From Ornithinimicrobium sp. CNJ-824 (GTDB lineage: Bacteria > Actinomycetota > Actinomycetes > Actinomycetales > Dermatophilaceae): 64,000 bases of DNA. The notes beneath the pieces are model-generated. The model was not told where the DNA came from. It did no database searches and saw nothing but the letters and a program-made list of their open reading frames with translations. Positions 29,655 through 40,207 of the stretch are shown here, in pieces. Each line of letters begins with the position of its first letter. Within the stretch, counting starts at the first letter, position 1. The stretch is from NCBI RefSeq assembly GCF_001942405.1, contig NZ_MKKA01000001.1, positions 1-64,000 on the forward strand, given 5' to 3'. The position numbers and the translations under genes were made by a program.

Positions 29655-31153
29655 ATGGCCTCCGACTTCGACATCGAGCTCAAGGACGCCGTCCCTCCCC
29701 TGGTCCTTGCGCTCGACGTGGGCTCGACCGCCAGCCGGGGCGCCGTCTACGACGCGCACGGTCGTCCGGTCGGCAAGCGCGCCAAGGTCCCGCACACCTT
29801 CACCACCGCGCCCGACGGCACCTCCGAGATCGACCCCGACCAGGTCGTGGACGAGGTCACCACCCTCATCGACCAGCTGGTGGAGGCGCTCGACGGCACC
29901 CCGGTCGCCGGGGTGGCGCTGGACACCTTCGCCTCCTCGATGGTCGTGGTCGACGACGACGGCGCCCGCTGACCCCCTGCTTCACCTACGCCGACTCCCG
30001 CTGCGCCCCCCACGTGGCCGCCCTCCGGGTCGAGCTCGACGAGGAGGCCCTCCAGCAGCGGACCGGCACCCGGGTGCACGCCAGCTACTGGCCGGCCCGG
30101 CTGCGCTGGCTGGCCGAGGCACGCCCCGAGGTGGTCGGGCAGGCCGCCCGCTACCTGTCCCTGGGCGACCACGTGCTGCACCGCCTCACCGGCGCGCTGG
30201 GGACCGGCACCTCCACCGCGGCGTGGACCGGGATGGTGGACCGGCACACCGCCGACTGGTACCCCGAGCTGGCCGAGATCGTCGGGATCGCGCCCGGCCA
30301 GCTGCCACCGATCCACCACCTGGACCAGCCGCTGCAGGTGGACGAGCGTCGCAGGGCCAAGATCGCCAAGCGGTGGCCCACCCTGCAGGACGCGGTCTGG
30401 TACGCCGCGATCACCGACGGCCTGGCCGCCAACGTCGGCCTCGGCGCCTACGACGAGACGAGCATGGGCGCCTCCTGCGCCACCTCGGGCGCGCTGCGGG
30501 TCCTGGTCCGGGAGATGCCCGACGAGCTGCCGCCCGGGCTGTGGTGCTACCGGGTCTCCCACGACCGGGCCCTCGTCGGCGGCGCCCTCAACGACGTCGG
30601 CCGTGCGCTGGCCTGGGCCGACGTGACGCTGGCCGTCGACCAGATCGAGGACGAGGAGCTGTCGGCCGCGCTGCTGGCAGAGCCGCACCCGACGACGCCC
30701 CTCGTGCTGCCGTTCTTCACCGGCGAGCGCAGCACCGGCTGGGCCGCCGACGCCCGGGCCGTCGTCGCGGGCGTGTCCGCGGGGTCGGCGCCGGTGGAGG
30801 TCTACCGGGGCGTCGTCGAGGGCATCGCGCTGTCCTACGCCCGCATCGTCAGCCAGCTGCGCGAGGTCGCCCCGCAGCCGGAGCGGCTGTTCGCCGGCGG
30901 CAGCGTGACCACCGACCACCCCGAGCTGCTGCAGGTGATGGCCGACGCGATGCGCACCCCGGTGACCCCGGTCCGGATCAAGCGGACCACGTTGCACGGC
31001 ACCGCGCTGCTGGCCCTGGAGTCGCTGGCCCCGGACGTGCGCCGCGCCCGGCCGGACCGCGGGCGGGCCCTGACGCCGGACTACAACCGGCGCCGCTACT
31101 ACACCGACCGGTTCCAGCGGTTCGAGCGGGTCTACGACGCGCTCTTCGGCTGA
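29655..31153 (+). CDS. FGGY-family carbohydrate kinase (gluconokinase-like), with frame break
   Basis: The corrected protein is about 499 residues with the two-domain sugar-kinase fold: phosphate-1 motif [18 protein letters not shown] near the start, [13 protein letters not shown], and in the second domain [22 protein letters not shown] and [21 protein letters not shown]. Such kinases phosphorylate gluconate, xylulose or related sugars; the second-domain motifs look closest to gluconokinases. Near 29966 one C seems lost in a CCCC run (GGCGCCCGCTG), which creates a false stop; the next frame continues [16 protein letters not shown]. The start has a TAGAGT box seven bases upstream. No sugar-pathway partner is adjacent. 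Confidence 0.82.
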
Positions 31154-31221
31154 GCCGCGACCACCGTGACGGCCCTCGAGGACCCGGTGGCCCGTCCCCG
31201 AAGGGGCAGGCGGGCAGCGGC

Positions 31222-33551
31222 ATGGTGAGCGTCCGGTCGCTCGCCGACGACCTGCGGGCCCGCGGCGACGACGAGCTGGCCGCCCTGCTCCGGGCGCGTC
31301 CGGACCTGGCCCGGCCGGCCCCGGCCGACGTCACCACCCTGGCGGCCCGCGCGACCACGCTCGCCAGCGTGCGCCGGGCGCTGGACCACCTCGACCTGGC
31401 CCACCTGCAGGCGCTGGAGGCGGTCGTCGTGGCCGCCCCCGCCGCCGAGGAGGAGGTCGCCGGGCTGCTCGGCACCTCGGTCGCGCTGGCCGGACGGCTG
31501 ACCGCCCGGCTGCGGACCCTGGCGCTGTGCTGGCGGTCCCCGGAAGGACTGGTCGCCGCCCGGCCGGTCCTGGAGGTGGTCGGCGACCCCGCCGGCCTGG
31601 CTCCCGCCGACGTCCGGCCCGGTCCGGCGGCGGCCGACCCGGACGCCGGTGACCCGGTCGCCGCGCTGCCGCGGACCGGCCCGGCCGAGCGTCAGCTCCT
31701 GGCCGCGCTCACCTGGGGCCCGGCCGTGGGCACGCTGCCGCAGGACCCGGACGCCCCGATGGCGGAGGCCGCCCGGTCGCTGGTGGCGGCGGGCCTGCTC
31801 GTGCGGCAGGACGAGGCCCACGTCGTGCTGCCCCGGGCCGTGGCCCTGACGCTGCGGGACGGACGGCTGCACCGTCACCCCGCACCCGAGCCGCCGGCGG
31901 TGGAGCGCACCGTCCTCGACCAGGAGGTCGTCGACGCGGCCGTCGGCGGTCGGGCCGGCGACCTGCTCGTGCTGGTCACCGAGGTGCTCGACCGGTGGGG
32001 GGTCCGGCCACCGCGGGTGCTGCGGTCCGGCGGCCTGGCCGTGCGCGACCTCGCCCGGCTGGCCGCGCACCTGGAGGTGGACCGGGACGAGGCCGCCTGG
32101 CTGCTGGAGACCGCCCTGGCGGCGCGGCCTGGGTGGCCGCCGACGACGGCGGCCCGCGGGGCGACGCCGAACCGGCCTGGGTGCCGACCACGGCCGCCGA
32201 CGAGTGGCTCGCGGCCGGCCCGGGCGAGCGGTGGGCGGCCCTCGCCACGGCCTGGTGGTCGATGGCGGCCGCACCCAGCCTGGCGACGTCCGGGGACGCG
32301 GGGCGGGTCAACGCCCTGTCGGTGCACACCTCCTACCCCCTGGGCCGGGTGCGCCGGCACGACGCCCTGACGGCGCTGGCCACGCTGCCCCCCGGCTCCG
32401 CGCCCACCCTCGACGGGCTGACCGAGCTGCTGCGCTGGCGGCACCCGCTGCGCACGGCACGGGCCGCCGACCTCGGACCCGGCCTGGAGGTCGTGGCCCG
32501 GGAGGCCGAGTGGGCCGGTGTGACCGGCCGGGGGGCGCTCGGCGGGCCCGGCCGCGCGGTGGTCGCCGGGGACCCGCCGGCGGTCGCGGCAGGCCTCATG
32601 GAGCCCCTCGTCCCCCCGGCCGTCGACCACGTCCTCCTCCAGGCCGACCTCACCGCGGTCGCGCCGGGACGGCTGGATGGGCCGGTGCGCTCCCTGCTGC
32701 ACGTGGTCAGCGACGTCGAGTCGCGCGGCGGGGCCAGCGTGCACCGGTTCAGCGAGGCCAGCGTGCGGCGGGCCCTGGACCTGGGGTGGTCGGCCGACCG
32801 GGTGCTCGCGGAGCTGGCCGAGGCCTCCCGGACCGGGGTGCCGCAGCCGCTGGACTACCTCGTCCGCGACGTGGCCCGGCGGCACGGCCAGGCCCGCGTG
32901 GGTGCGTGCTCGGCCTACCTGCGTTCCGACGACCCCGCCCTGCTCGACCGGATCGAGCGCGACCGCGCCCTGGGCATGCTCCAGTGGCGACGCGTCGCCC
33001 CGACCGTGCTGGTCAGCCCGGTCCCGGCGCCGACCGTCGTCGACCTGCTGCGGGAGGAGCAGTACGGCCCCCTCGTCGAGGGCGGCGACGGGGGCCTGCG
33101 GGTCGCCCCGACCACGGCCCGGCGCACCTCCCCCCGGCCTCCCTCGCCGGTGCGCGTGAGCACGGTGGACGAGGAGGTGGCCCGCCAGGTCGTGGCCCAG
33201 CTCCGCCGGGGCGAGGCGTCCCGTCCCCGGGCGGGACGCGACGGGGGTGCGGGCCAGGGCTGGCCCGCTGCCGGCGGGTCGGGCACCGGCGGGAGGGGCG
33301 CGGAGGGGAGCGCGGCGACGACGGGCGGTCGGAGCGCCGACCCGGTCGTGGTGGCCTCCGTCCTGCACGAGGCCGTGGCCGACGGGGTCCCGGTGCGGAT
33401 CGGCTACGCCGACGACGCCGGCGGGGTGGGCTGGCACCTCGTGCGGCCGTTGGCCGTGGAGGCCGGGCGGCTGCGGGCCGGGGTCGGCGACGGCGACGCC
33501 CGGCGCACCTTCCTGCTGCACCGCATCACCGGGGTCTCGCCGGCCGGCTGA
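31222..33551 (+). CDS. helicase-associated (XPB/Ssl2 N-terminal-like) domain protein, with frame break
   Basis: About 776 residues after correction. The N-terminal third has [21 protein letters not shown] and leucine-rich winged-helix-like repeats; the C-terminal part contains [16 protein letters not shown] and [22 protein letters not shown], typical of the actinobacterial protein that usually sits beside an XPB-like helicase (the Rv0862c type). The break near 32130 reads as one lost G in GCGCGGCCTGG. A WYL-like strand region ([18 protein letters not shown]) closes the protein. Its usual helicase partner is 11 kb downstream here, not adjacent. The function, probably in DNA repair or nucleoid processes, is not established. 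Confidence 0.78.
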
Positions 33552-33565
33552 GGCGGGGGACGCCG

Positions 33566-33597
33566 ACGGCCCGGCCCCCGCGGGGGGACCGGGCCGT
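33566..33597. terminator. strong bidirectional hairpin
   Basis: Perfect arms ACGGCCCGG (33566-33574) and CCGGGCCGT (33589-33597) enclose a further C5/G5 pairing. It lies between the convergent XPB-partner and DUF302 genes and can serve both. Confidence 0.7.
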
Positions 33598-33609
33598 GCG
33601 CGGGCAGGC

Positions 33610-33996
33610 TCAGCCCAGGGAGTCCAGCGCCTTCTGCAGCCGCTCCTTGGCGTCGGCGGCCACGGGGGCGAACGCGTCGCCGGCCAGCCGGCTCATGGCG
33701 TCGGGGTCGAACGCCTCGACCCGGGTCGTGCCGTCGCCCAGGTCACGCACGGCGACGTTGCAGGGCAGCACGGTGCCGACCGAGGGGTCCACCTGCAGCG
33801 CCTGGTGCGCCAGCGGCGGACGGCAGGCGCCGAGCACGATGTGGGCCGGCACGTCCACGTCGAGCTTGTCCTTGAGCGTCCTGGCGAAGTCGATCTCGGT
33901 GAGGACGCCGAAGCCCTGCTCGGCCAGCGCGGCCCGGGTCGCCTCGACGGTGGTCGGGTAGTCCTGCTCGACGGTGACGCCGATGGTGTAGCTCAT
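33610..33996 (-). CDS. DUF302 domain protein
   Basis: A 128-residue cytosolic protein matching the DUF302 fold over its full length: the start MSYTIGVTVEQDYPTTVEAT, the VLTEIDFARTLKDKLDV helix, then VLGACRPPLAHQAL and VGTVLPCNVAV with two spaced cysteines, and the VEAFDPDAMSRL segment. DUF302 proteins are found with sulfur- or metal-stress genes but have no settled activity. The gene overlaps the stop of the thioredoxin gene upstream by 4 bp, so it is co-translated with it. The operon is preceded by a CsoR/CstR-type palindrome. Confidence 0.85.
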   Translation of the reverse strand: MSYTIGVTVEQDYPTTVEATRAALAEQGFGVLTEIDFARTLKDKLDVDVPAHIVLGACRPPLAHQALQVDPSVGTVLPCNVAVRDLGDGTTRVEAFDPDAMSRLAGDAFAPVAADAKERLQKALDSLG

Positions 33997-34384
33997 CGCG
34001 TTGCCTCCTCCTTCTCGGTGTCGGACGCCTGCCGCTCGGCGATCTGCGTCCGCACGTGGTCCATGTCCAGCCCGCGGACGGCCTCGATGACCTGCTCCAG
34101 GGCGGGAGCCGGCAGGCGCCTGCCTGCTCGAACACCAGGATGCCCTCCCGGAAGGCCATGAGGGTGGGGATAGAGCTGATCTGGGCGGCGGCGGACAGCT
34201 CGCGCTCGGCCTCGGTGTCCACCTTGGCGAAGACGACGTCGTCGTGCTGCTCGCTGGCCTTCTCGTAGACCGGGGCGAACATCCGGCACGGCCCGCACCA
34301 GGAGGCCCACCAGTCGACGAGGACGATGTCGTTGTCGGTCAGCGTGCTCTCGAAGTCGGTCGTGGCCAGGTCGACGGTTGCCAT
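33993..34384 (-). CDS. thioredoxin, with frame break
   Basis: The corrected protein is about 130 residues. It has the redox-active motif WWASWCGPCRMFAPVYEKA and the cis-proline segment ISSIPTLMAF. Near 34118 the frame breaks with one C apparently lost (GGCGCC then TGCCGG), after EQAGA; the natural ending continues LPAPALEQVIEAVRGLDMDHV and reaches a stop that overlaps the DUF302 start. About 20 extra charged residues follow the normal thioredoxin fold. The CsoR-type operator about 85 bp upstream suggests induction by copper or persulfide rather than housekeeping expression. Confidence 0.88.
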
Positions 34385-34467
34385 GTGACGGTGCTCCTCG
34401 GGGTCGGGGGAAGGGTTTCGGGCGGTCCGGGGCCTGCGGTCCCGGGCGTCGGGGGCGTCAACACAAC

Positions 34468-34483
34468 ATACCCGGTGGGGTAT
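34468..34483 (-). promoter_or_regulatory. CsoR/CstR-type operator before trx-DUF302
   Basis: A perfect palindrome ATACCC-GGTG-GGGTAT. Its half-sites and GC spacer match the operator style of the CsoR family (copper sensors CsoR and persulfide sensors CstR). On the minus strand its outer arm runs directly into a TATGTT -10-like box (34470-34465), so a bound repressor would block the promoter of the thioredoxin operon. No CsoR gene was seen in the window. Confidence 0.6.
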
Positions 34484-34514
34484 TCCGTGCCGGGTGCCGC
34501 CGCCCCCGCACGGC

Positions 34515-36541
34515 TCAGAAGACGCGCACCCGGTCCTCGGGCGCGAGCCAGAGTCCGTCGCCGGCCGTGGTCCCGAACGCCTCGTGGAAGGCGTCGACGT
34601 TGCGCACGGTGTTCGCCCGCAGGTCGGCCGGCGCGTGCGGGTCGACGGACAGCAGCCGCCGGGCCTCCTCCGGACGGGCGGTGGTGCGCCACACCGAGCC
34701 CCATCCGAGGAAGAACCGCTGGTCCCCGGTCCACCCCCCGATCTCGCGCCGACCCCCGCTGGCGATCCGGTAGGCCAGGTGGGCCAGCTCCAGGCCGCAC
34801 AGGTCGCCGATGTTCTCGCCGACGGTCAGGCCGCCGTTGACGGTGGCCTCGTCGTCGGGCAGGTCCCGGGGGGAGAGCGTGCCGAACTGCTCGACGAGCC
34901 GCTGGGCACGGGCGTCGAAGCGCTCCCGGTCCTCCTGCGTCCACCAGTCGGTCAGCGAGCCGTCCCCGGCGTAGCGGCTGCCCTGGTCGTCGAACCCGTG
35001 CCCGATCTCGTGGGCGATGACCGCCCCGATCCCGCCGTAGTTGGCCGCGTCGTCGGCGTCGACGTCGAAGAACGGCGGCTGGAGGATGGCCGCGGGAAAG
35101 ACGATCTCGTTGAGCATCGGGTGGTAGTAGGCGTTGACGGTCTGGGGCGTCATCAGCCACTCGTCGCGGTCGATCGGGCGACCGACCTTGGCCAGCTGCC
35201 GGTCGGTCTCGAAGGCGTTCCCGCGCCGGACGTTGCCGACCAGGTCCGTCGGGTCGAGCCGGTACCCGGCGTAGTCGCGGAAGGTGGGCGGGTGCCCGAT
35301 CTTGGGCCGGAAGGCGGCCAGCTTCTCCAGGGCGCGGTCCCGGGTCTCCGGGCTCATCCACTCCAGCTCGCCGATCCGCTCCCGGAACGCGGAGACGACG
35401 TTGGTCACGAGCTGCTCCATGCGCTCACGCGCCGCCGGGGGGAAGTGCTCGGCGACGTAGAGCTCGCCGGCCGCCTCGCCCAGCAGGGCCTCCACGAGCG
35501 CCACGCCCCGCTTCCACCGCTCCTTGTTCTCCGGGGTCCCGGACAGGGCCCGGCCGTGGAAGTCGAAGTGCGCGGCGACCAGCTCGTCGGTCAGGTAGGG
35601 CGCCGTGGCGTCCAGCAGCCGGACGGCCAGCCAGGCCCGCCAGGTGTCCACCGGGACCTCCTGCAGGGCCAGGGCGACGGCGGCGAGCACGTCCGGCTGC
35701 CGGGCCACGACCCGGTCGAGGGCTCCCGCGGGGGCGCCCAGGCCCTCGGCCCAGGCGTCCCAGTCCCACCCGGGCGTGCGGTCCGCGAGCTCGGCGCGCT
35801 CCAGCCGCGTGTAGGACCGGACGGCGTCGCGGGCCGCGACCCGGTCCCAGTGGGCGGCCGCGATCCGCTCCTCGAGGCCGTACACCGCGGCGACGGGGTC
35901 GGGACCCAGGTCGAGCCCGGCCCGCTCCAGCGCGGGGGCCGCCAGCCCGAGCAGCCGGCCCAGGTAGCTCCGGTAGGCCGCGCGGACCTCGGCGTGCTCG
36001 TCGTCGGTGTAGTAGGCCTCGTCCGGCAGCCCGATCGCCCCCTGGTGCAGGTAGGCCACGTACTCCTCGGGGCTGCCCGCGTCGCGGTGACCCAGGTGTG
36101 CACCAGGCCGTCGGCGCCCTCGCGCTCCTGCTGGGCGCTCACGCGCACGACGTCGGACGGGCCGGTCACCGCCGCGATCCGGCCCAGGGGCTCCACGAGC
36201 GGGTCGGTGCCCAGGTCCGCGACCCGGGCGGTGTCCATGAAGCTGGCGTAGAGCGCACCGACCTTGCCCTCGGGGCTCTCCGGCTCCGGCAGCCGGTCCG
36301 CGGCACGCTCGATGAGCTCGCGCACGTGGGCCTCGGCCGTCTCCCGGAGCATGTCGAAGGCGCCGTAGCGCGCCCGGTCGGCGGGGATCTCGGCGGTCGC
36401 CAGCCAGGTCCCGTTGACGTGGGCGAACAGGTCGTCCTGCGGCCGCACCGACGGGTCCATGAGGGAGCGGTCGATGCCGGCGGGCGGCGTCCCGGCGCCG
36501 TCGGGATCGGTGGGGGTCTGGCTCTGGGTGAGGAACTGCAT
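34515..36541 (-). CDS. M13-family zinc metallopeptidase, with frame break
   Basis: A neprilysin-like peptidase of about 675 residues after correction. The catalytic HEXXH lies in [15 protein letters not shown] and the third zinc ligand region in ENIGDLCG; the [18 protein letters not shown] stretch is also typical. The N-terminus has the family's [12 protein letters not shown]. No signal peptide is seen, so it probably acts in the cytoplasm, as for many actinobacterial PepO-like enzymes. Near 36092 one C appears lost (ACCGCGACGCG), where the frame switches before [20 protein letters not shown]. The ATG at 36539-36541 lies within a GGTATGCAG sequence with a weak ribosome site. Confidence 0.88.
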
Positions 36542-36615
36542 ACCCCCACCGTATGCGGCGACGCGTCCCGGCCGCGCGTCGGCGCCGCTCCCCGGACCCC
36601 TGGTCGGTCCGGGCG

Positions 36616-36621
36616 TAGATT
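36616..36621 (+). promoter_or_regulatory. -10 box for a probably leaderless ABC transporter transcript
   Basis: TAGATT lies seven bases before the ATG of the ABC ATPase, with no ribosome binding site between. Confidence 0.45.
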
Positions 36622-36628
36622 GCCGGGC

Positions 36629-37518
36629 ATGGACCCGATCGAGATCCGCGACCTGACCAAGCGGTTCGGGAGCACGGTCGCCCTCGACGGCCTGACGATG
36701 TCCGTGGCCCAGGGGGAGGTGCACGGGTTCCTCGGGCCCAACGGCTCGGGGAAGTCGACGACGCTGCGCGTCCTGCTCGGCCTCCTGCGGGCGGACGGCG
36801 GCTCGGCGCGGCTGCTCGGGGGCGACCCTGGGCCGACGCCGCGCAGCTGCACCGGCGGCTGGCCTACGTCCCCGGGGACGTGGCGCTGTGGCCGGGGCTC
36901 ACGGGCGGCGAGGTCATCGACCTCCTCGGCCGGCTGCGGGGCGGCATCGACCCGCGCCGCCGGGACGAGCTGCTCGAGCGGTTCGACCTCGACCCGCGGC
37001 GACGGGGCTCGACCTACTCCAAGGGCAACCGGCAGAAGGTCGCCCTCGTGGCCGCCCTGGCCTCGGACGTCGAGCTGCTGCTCCTCGACGAGCCGACCTC
37101 CGGCCTGGACCCGCTCATGGAGGCGCAGTTCCGTGAGGTCGTCGGCCGGTGGCGGGGCGACGGACGGACCGTGCTGCTCTCCAGCCACATCCTCTCCGAG
37201 GTGGAGCACCTCTGCGACCGGGTCTCGATCATCCGCACCGGCCGGGTCGTGGAGAGCGGCACGCTGGCGCAGCTGCGCCACCTGACCCGCACCCAGGTGG
37301 AGGTCGAGCTCGGCGGCCCCGTGCCGCAGGAGCTGTGCACGGCCCCGGGGGTCCACGACGCGGTCGTCGACGGGCACCGGCTGTCCTGCCAGGTGGACGA
37401 CACGGCCCTGGGCGACCTGCTGGCCCGGCTGACGCCCCTGGGGGTGCGCAGCCTGCGCTCGTCGCCGCCCACCCTGGAGCAGCTCTTCCTGCGGCACTAC
37501 GACGGTCCTGGGCGATGA
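36629..37518 (+). CDS. ABC-2 exporter ATP-binding protein, with frame break
   Basis: About 296 residues after correction. It has the Walker [21 protein letters not shown], a signature motif in variant form ([16 protein letters not shown]), Walker [16 protein letters not shown] and the H-loop [15 protein letters not shown]. The signature begins YSKGN in place of LSGGQ, a form seen in drug- and polyketide-exporting DrrA-like ATPases. Near 36825 one C is missing from a CCCC run, between LLGGDP and [16 protein letters not shown]. The stop overlaps the permease ATG (ATGA). Confidence 0.87.
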
Positions 37519-39113
37519 CCGGCACCCGGGTCCTCGTCGCGCTGGCGCTGCGGCGCAACCGGTGGTTCCACCTGGCCTGGATCCTCGGCCTGGCGGCGCT
37601 CGCCCCGGCCACCGCCGCCGCCTACGAGACGATCGTCGGCGGCCTCGCGGGGGCCGGAGCCCTGGACGTGATGGCCGCCAACCCCACCATGCGGGCGATG
37701 CTCGGTCCGCCCTACGACCTGACCACGCCCGGGGGCTTCACCGTCTGGCGCGTGGGCACGTTCCTGGCCACCCTGGCCGGCCTCATGGCCGTCCTCGGCG
37801 TGGTGCGGGTCACCCGGGCCGACGAGGAGGAGGGCCGCACCGAACTGCTGCGCTCCGGCGTCGTCGACCGGTCCGCCCCGCTGACGGCCGCCGTGGTCGT
37901 GGGGCTGGCCGCCGTGGCCGTCCTGGGGCTGCTGGTCGCCGCGGGCATGGTCGGCGTCGGCGAGCCGGTGGCCGGCTCGGGGGCGTTCGGCGCGGGCACG
38001 GCCCTCTCCGGCGCGGTCTTCGTGGGCGTGGGGGCCGTCGCCGCCCAGCTGACGGCGAGCGCCCGAGCCGCCCGGGGCCTGGGCCTGGCCGTCCTCGCGG
38101 CGGCCTACCTGCTGCGGGCGGTCGCCGACGCGGCGACGGACGGCTCGACGGCGCAGCTCCTGCGCTGGGCCTCGCCCGTGGAGTGGATGGCGCTGGCCCG
38201 CCCCTACGCGGACGAGCGCTGGGGGGTCCTCCTCCTGCCCCTGCTGCTCACGGCCGCGCTCGTGGCGGGCGCGTTCGCCCTCGAGGCGCGGAGGGACCAC
38301 GGCTCGGGGGTGTATGCCGTGCGCCCCGGCCCGGCCCGGGCGGCCCGGGGCCTGCGGTCGCCGATCGCGCTCGCCTGGCGGCTGCACCGCCCGGGTGTCG
38401 CCGGCTGGCTCGTGGGACTGTCGGTCTTCGCCCTGGGGATGGGGTCGCTGACGGGCAGCTTCGGGCGGATGATCGCCGACCTGCCGCAGTTCGAGATGGT
38501 GCTGCGACGGATGGGCGGCGGCGCCGAGCAGCTCGTGGACGCGTTCTACGTGGCGATGCTGGGCCTGGTCGCGATCCTGGTCGCCGTCCTGGTGGTCCAG
38601 GTCTGGCAACGGCTGGCCGTGGAGGAACGGCGGGGCCACGCCGAGCTCGTGCTCTCCACCGCCGTCCCGCGGACCCGTCTGGCGCTGGCTCACCTGCTGG
38701 TCGCCGTCGTGGTCGGCGTGGGCGCCGCCGCGCTCTTCGGCGCGCTCCTGGGCCTCCCGTACGCGCTGGAGACCGGCAGCGGCGACGTCGTCGCCCGGAC
38801 CACCGGGGCCTCGCTCGTCCTGACGCCCGGTGCCCTGCTCGTCCTCGGGATCGCGGTCGCGCTGCACGGCTGGGTCCCCCGGCTGGGGTGGCTGGTCTGG
38901 GTGGTCGTCGGGTGGTCGCTGTTCATGGTCTGGGTGGGCACGGTGCTGGGGCTGCCGGAGTGGCTGACCCGGCTGTCCCCGTGGGAGCCGCTGCCGGCGC
39001 TGCCGGTGGAGGAGATGGCCTGGACGCCGGTCGCGGCGGTCGTCCTCGTCGCGCTCGGCCTGATGGGGACGGGGCTCGCCGGCTACCGGCGGCGCGACCT
39101 GGGGGTCGGCTGA
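37515..39113 (+). CDS. ABC-2 type exporter permease (tetronasin-resistance-like)
   Basis: A 532-residue membrane protein with about 12 helices in two similar halves, as in the large ABC-2 permeases annotated as polyketide or tetronasin antibiotic exporters. The middle loop has [20 protein letters not shown] and the second half [20 protein letters not shown], matching [20 protein letters not shown] in the first. It forms an export system with the ATPase just upstream, to which it is coupled by an ATGA overlap. The substrate is unknown. Its 3' end overlaps the convergent flippase-like gene by 31 bp. Confidence 0.82.
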   Translation: MTGTRVLVALALRRNRWFHLAWILGLAALAPATAAAYETIVGGLAGAGALDVMAANPTMRAMLGPPYDLTTPGGFTVWRVGTFLATLAGLMAVLGVVRVTRADEEEGRTELLRSGVVDRSAPLTAAVVVGLAAVAVLGLLVAAGMVGVGEPVAGSGAFGAGTALSGAVFVGVGAVAAQLTASARAARGLGLAVLAAAYLLRAVADAATDGSTAQLLRWASPVEWMALARPYADERWGVLLLPLLLTAALVAGAFALEARRDHGSGVYAVRPGPARAARGLRSPIALAWRLHRPGVAGWLVGLSVFALGMGSLTGSFGRMIADLPQFEMVLRRMGGGAEQLVDAFYVAMLGLVAILVAVLVVQVWQRLAVEERRGHAELVLSTAVPRTRLALAHLLVAVVVGVGAAALFGALLGLPYALETGSGDVVARTTGASLVLTPGALLVLGIAVALHGWVPRLGWLVWVVVGWSLFMVWVGTVLGLPEWLTRLSPWEPLPALPVEEMAWTPVAAVVLVALGLMGTGLAGYRRRDLGVG

Positions 39114-40093
39114 GCCGGCCACCACCGCTGGACGAGCATGGCGCCGCCCGCCGCGAGGAGGTCGGCCAGGGTGAGGAGTACCCGGGACAGGAGGACCACC
39201 ACGAGGACGGCTCCCGCGTCGAGCACCGGGGCCAGCACGAGCGCCAGCACCGCCTCGCGGGCCCCCACGCCGGCCGGCAGGAACACCAGGGCCGTCCCCA
39301 CGAGCCAGGCCAGGGCGTAGCCGCCCAGGGAGGTCCGCAGCAGCGGGACGCCGGGCTGCGCCCCGACGGCGACCGCCAGCACGAGGACCTGCAGGCCGAT
39401 CGCCACCCACGAGGCCAGCGACCACGCCGACCCCGCCGCGACCGACCCCGCGTCGGGGCGCCGTCGCGCCGGGGCCTGCCCGGTGACCCGCAGGGCCAGC
39501 TCGAGCACCCTGCCGAGCACCGGGGGGAGCACCAGGAGCAGCACGACGGGGGCGAGCAGCACCAGCCACCCGTGCGGCTCCAGCGGGGTCCCCCCGACCC
39601 CCGGCAGGGTCACCAGCACCAGGGCAGCGCCGACGACCGCCGACAGGAGCACCCCCACCAGCAGGGTGCCCACCGTCAGCCGGCGCCCGACACCGCGGTC
39701 GCGACCCAGCTCGGCGGAGGCCAGCAGGTTCCACACCGAGCCGGGCAGGTACTTGCCGACCTGCCCCACGAGATAGACGACCGCCGCGTCCCGCACCCCC
39801 AGCGGGACCCCGAGCCCGCCGGCGACGGCCCGCCACGACAGCGCGGCGAAGAGGACGTTGAGCACCGACAGTCCCAGGGCGAGGACGACGAAGGACCAGG
39901 ACACCTGGTCGAGCGCCCGCCCGGCCGCCTCCCGCTCGACGACGAGCGCCAGCACCGCGGCGGCGACCGCGGCCAGCAGGAACCCGCGACGGGCCCAGGG
40001 CGAGCGCAGGAGGTCCAGGGCACGGAGCACGCGGGCGCGCCCACGCCCGTGCTCCGCGGGGCCCCCGGTCCGCAGCTCGCCCGGACCGCTCAT
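39083..40093 (-). CDS. lysylphosphatidylglycerol synthase TM-domain-like (UPF0104) protein
   Basis: A 336-residue integral membrane protein with about eight helices of the UPF0104/AglD-like family. The typical VGQVGKYLPGSVWNLLASAELGRDRG segment is present, as is FLPAGVGAREAVLALVLAP. Relatives move or modify lipid-linked molecules across the membrane. The soluble synthase domain of true MprF is absent, so aminoacyl-phospholipid synthesis is unlikely. It starts with an ATG at 40091-40093 and shares a 114-bp divergent control region with the SurA-like gene. Confidence 0.75.
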   Translation of the reverse strand: MSGPGELRTGGPAEHGRGRARVLRALDLLRSPWARRGFLLAAVAAAVLALVVEREAAGRALDQVSWSFVVLALGLSVLNVLFAALSWRAVAGGLGVPLGVRDAAVVYLVGQVGKYLPGSVWNLLASAELGRDRGVGRRLTVGTLLVGVLLSAVVGAALVLVTLPGVGGTPLEPHGWLVLLAPVVLLLVLPPVLGRVLELALRVTGQAPARRRPDAGSVAAGSAWSLASWVAIGLQVLVLAVAVGAQPGVPLLRTSLGGYALAWLVGTALVFLPAGVGAREAVLALVLAPVLDAGAVLVVVLLSRVLLTLADLLAAGGAMLVQRWWPAQPTPRSRRR

Positions 40094-40165
40094 GGTCGGG
40101 AAGCGTATCGGCCCGGCCGGGCGTCCGGCCGCACCCACGACGTCGCTGCACAGCGGCTGGACGGG

Positions 40166-40186
40166 ACCTGGGAGGCATACCCAGGT
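40166..40186. promoter_or_regulatory. perfect 7-7-7 inverted repeat in a divergent promoter region
   Basis: ACCTGGG (40166-40172) and CCCAGGT (40180-40186) flank the spacer AGGCATA. The repeat covers the position of the -35 region of the SurA-like gene, whose -10 candidate TAGCGT is at 40195-40200, and it could also act on the divergent flippase-like gene. Confidence 0.45.
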
Positions 40187-40194
40187 GGGCCGCC

Positions 40195-40200
40195 TAGCGT
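40195..40200 (+). promoter_or_regulatory. -10 box for a probably leaderless SurA-like transcript
   Basis: TAGCGT lies seven bases before the ATG at 40208 and no ribosome binding site intervenes. Confidence 0.4.
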
Positions 40201-40207
40201 CCGGCGG

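Noticed and set aside
28573-32370. A 1265-codon plus-strand frame spanning menD, the sugar kinase and part of the XPB partner
   Set aside because: Only its last 380 or so codons match a real protein. The rest is antisense to menD or out of frame with the kinase.
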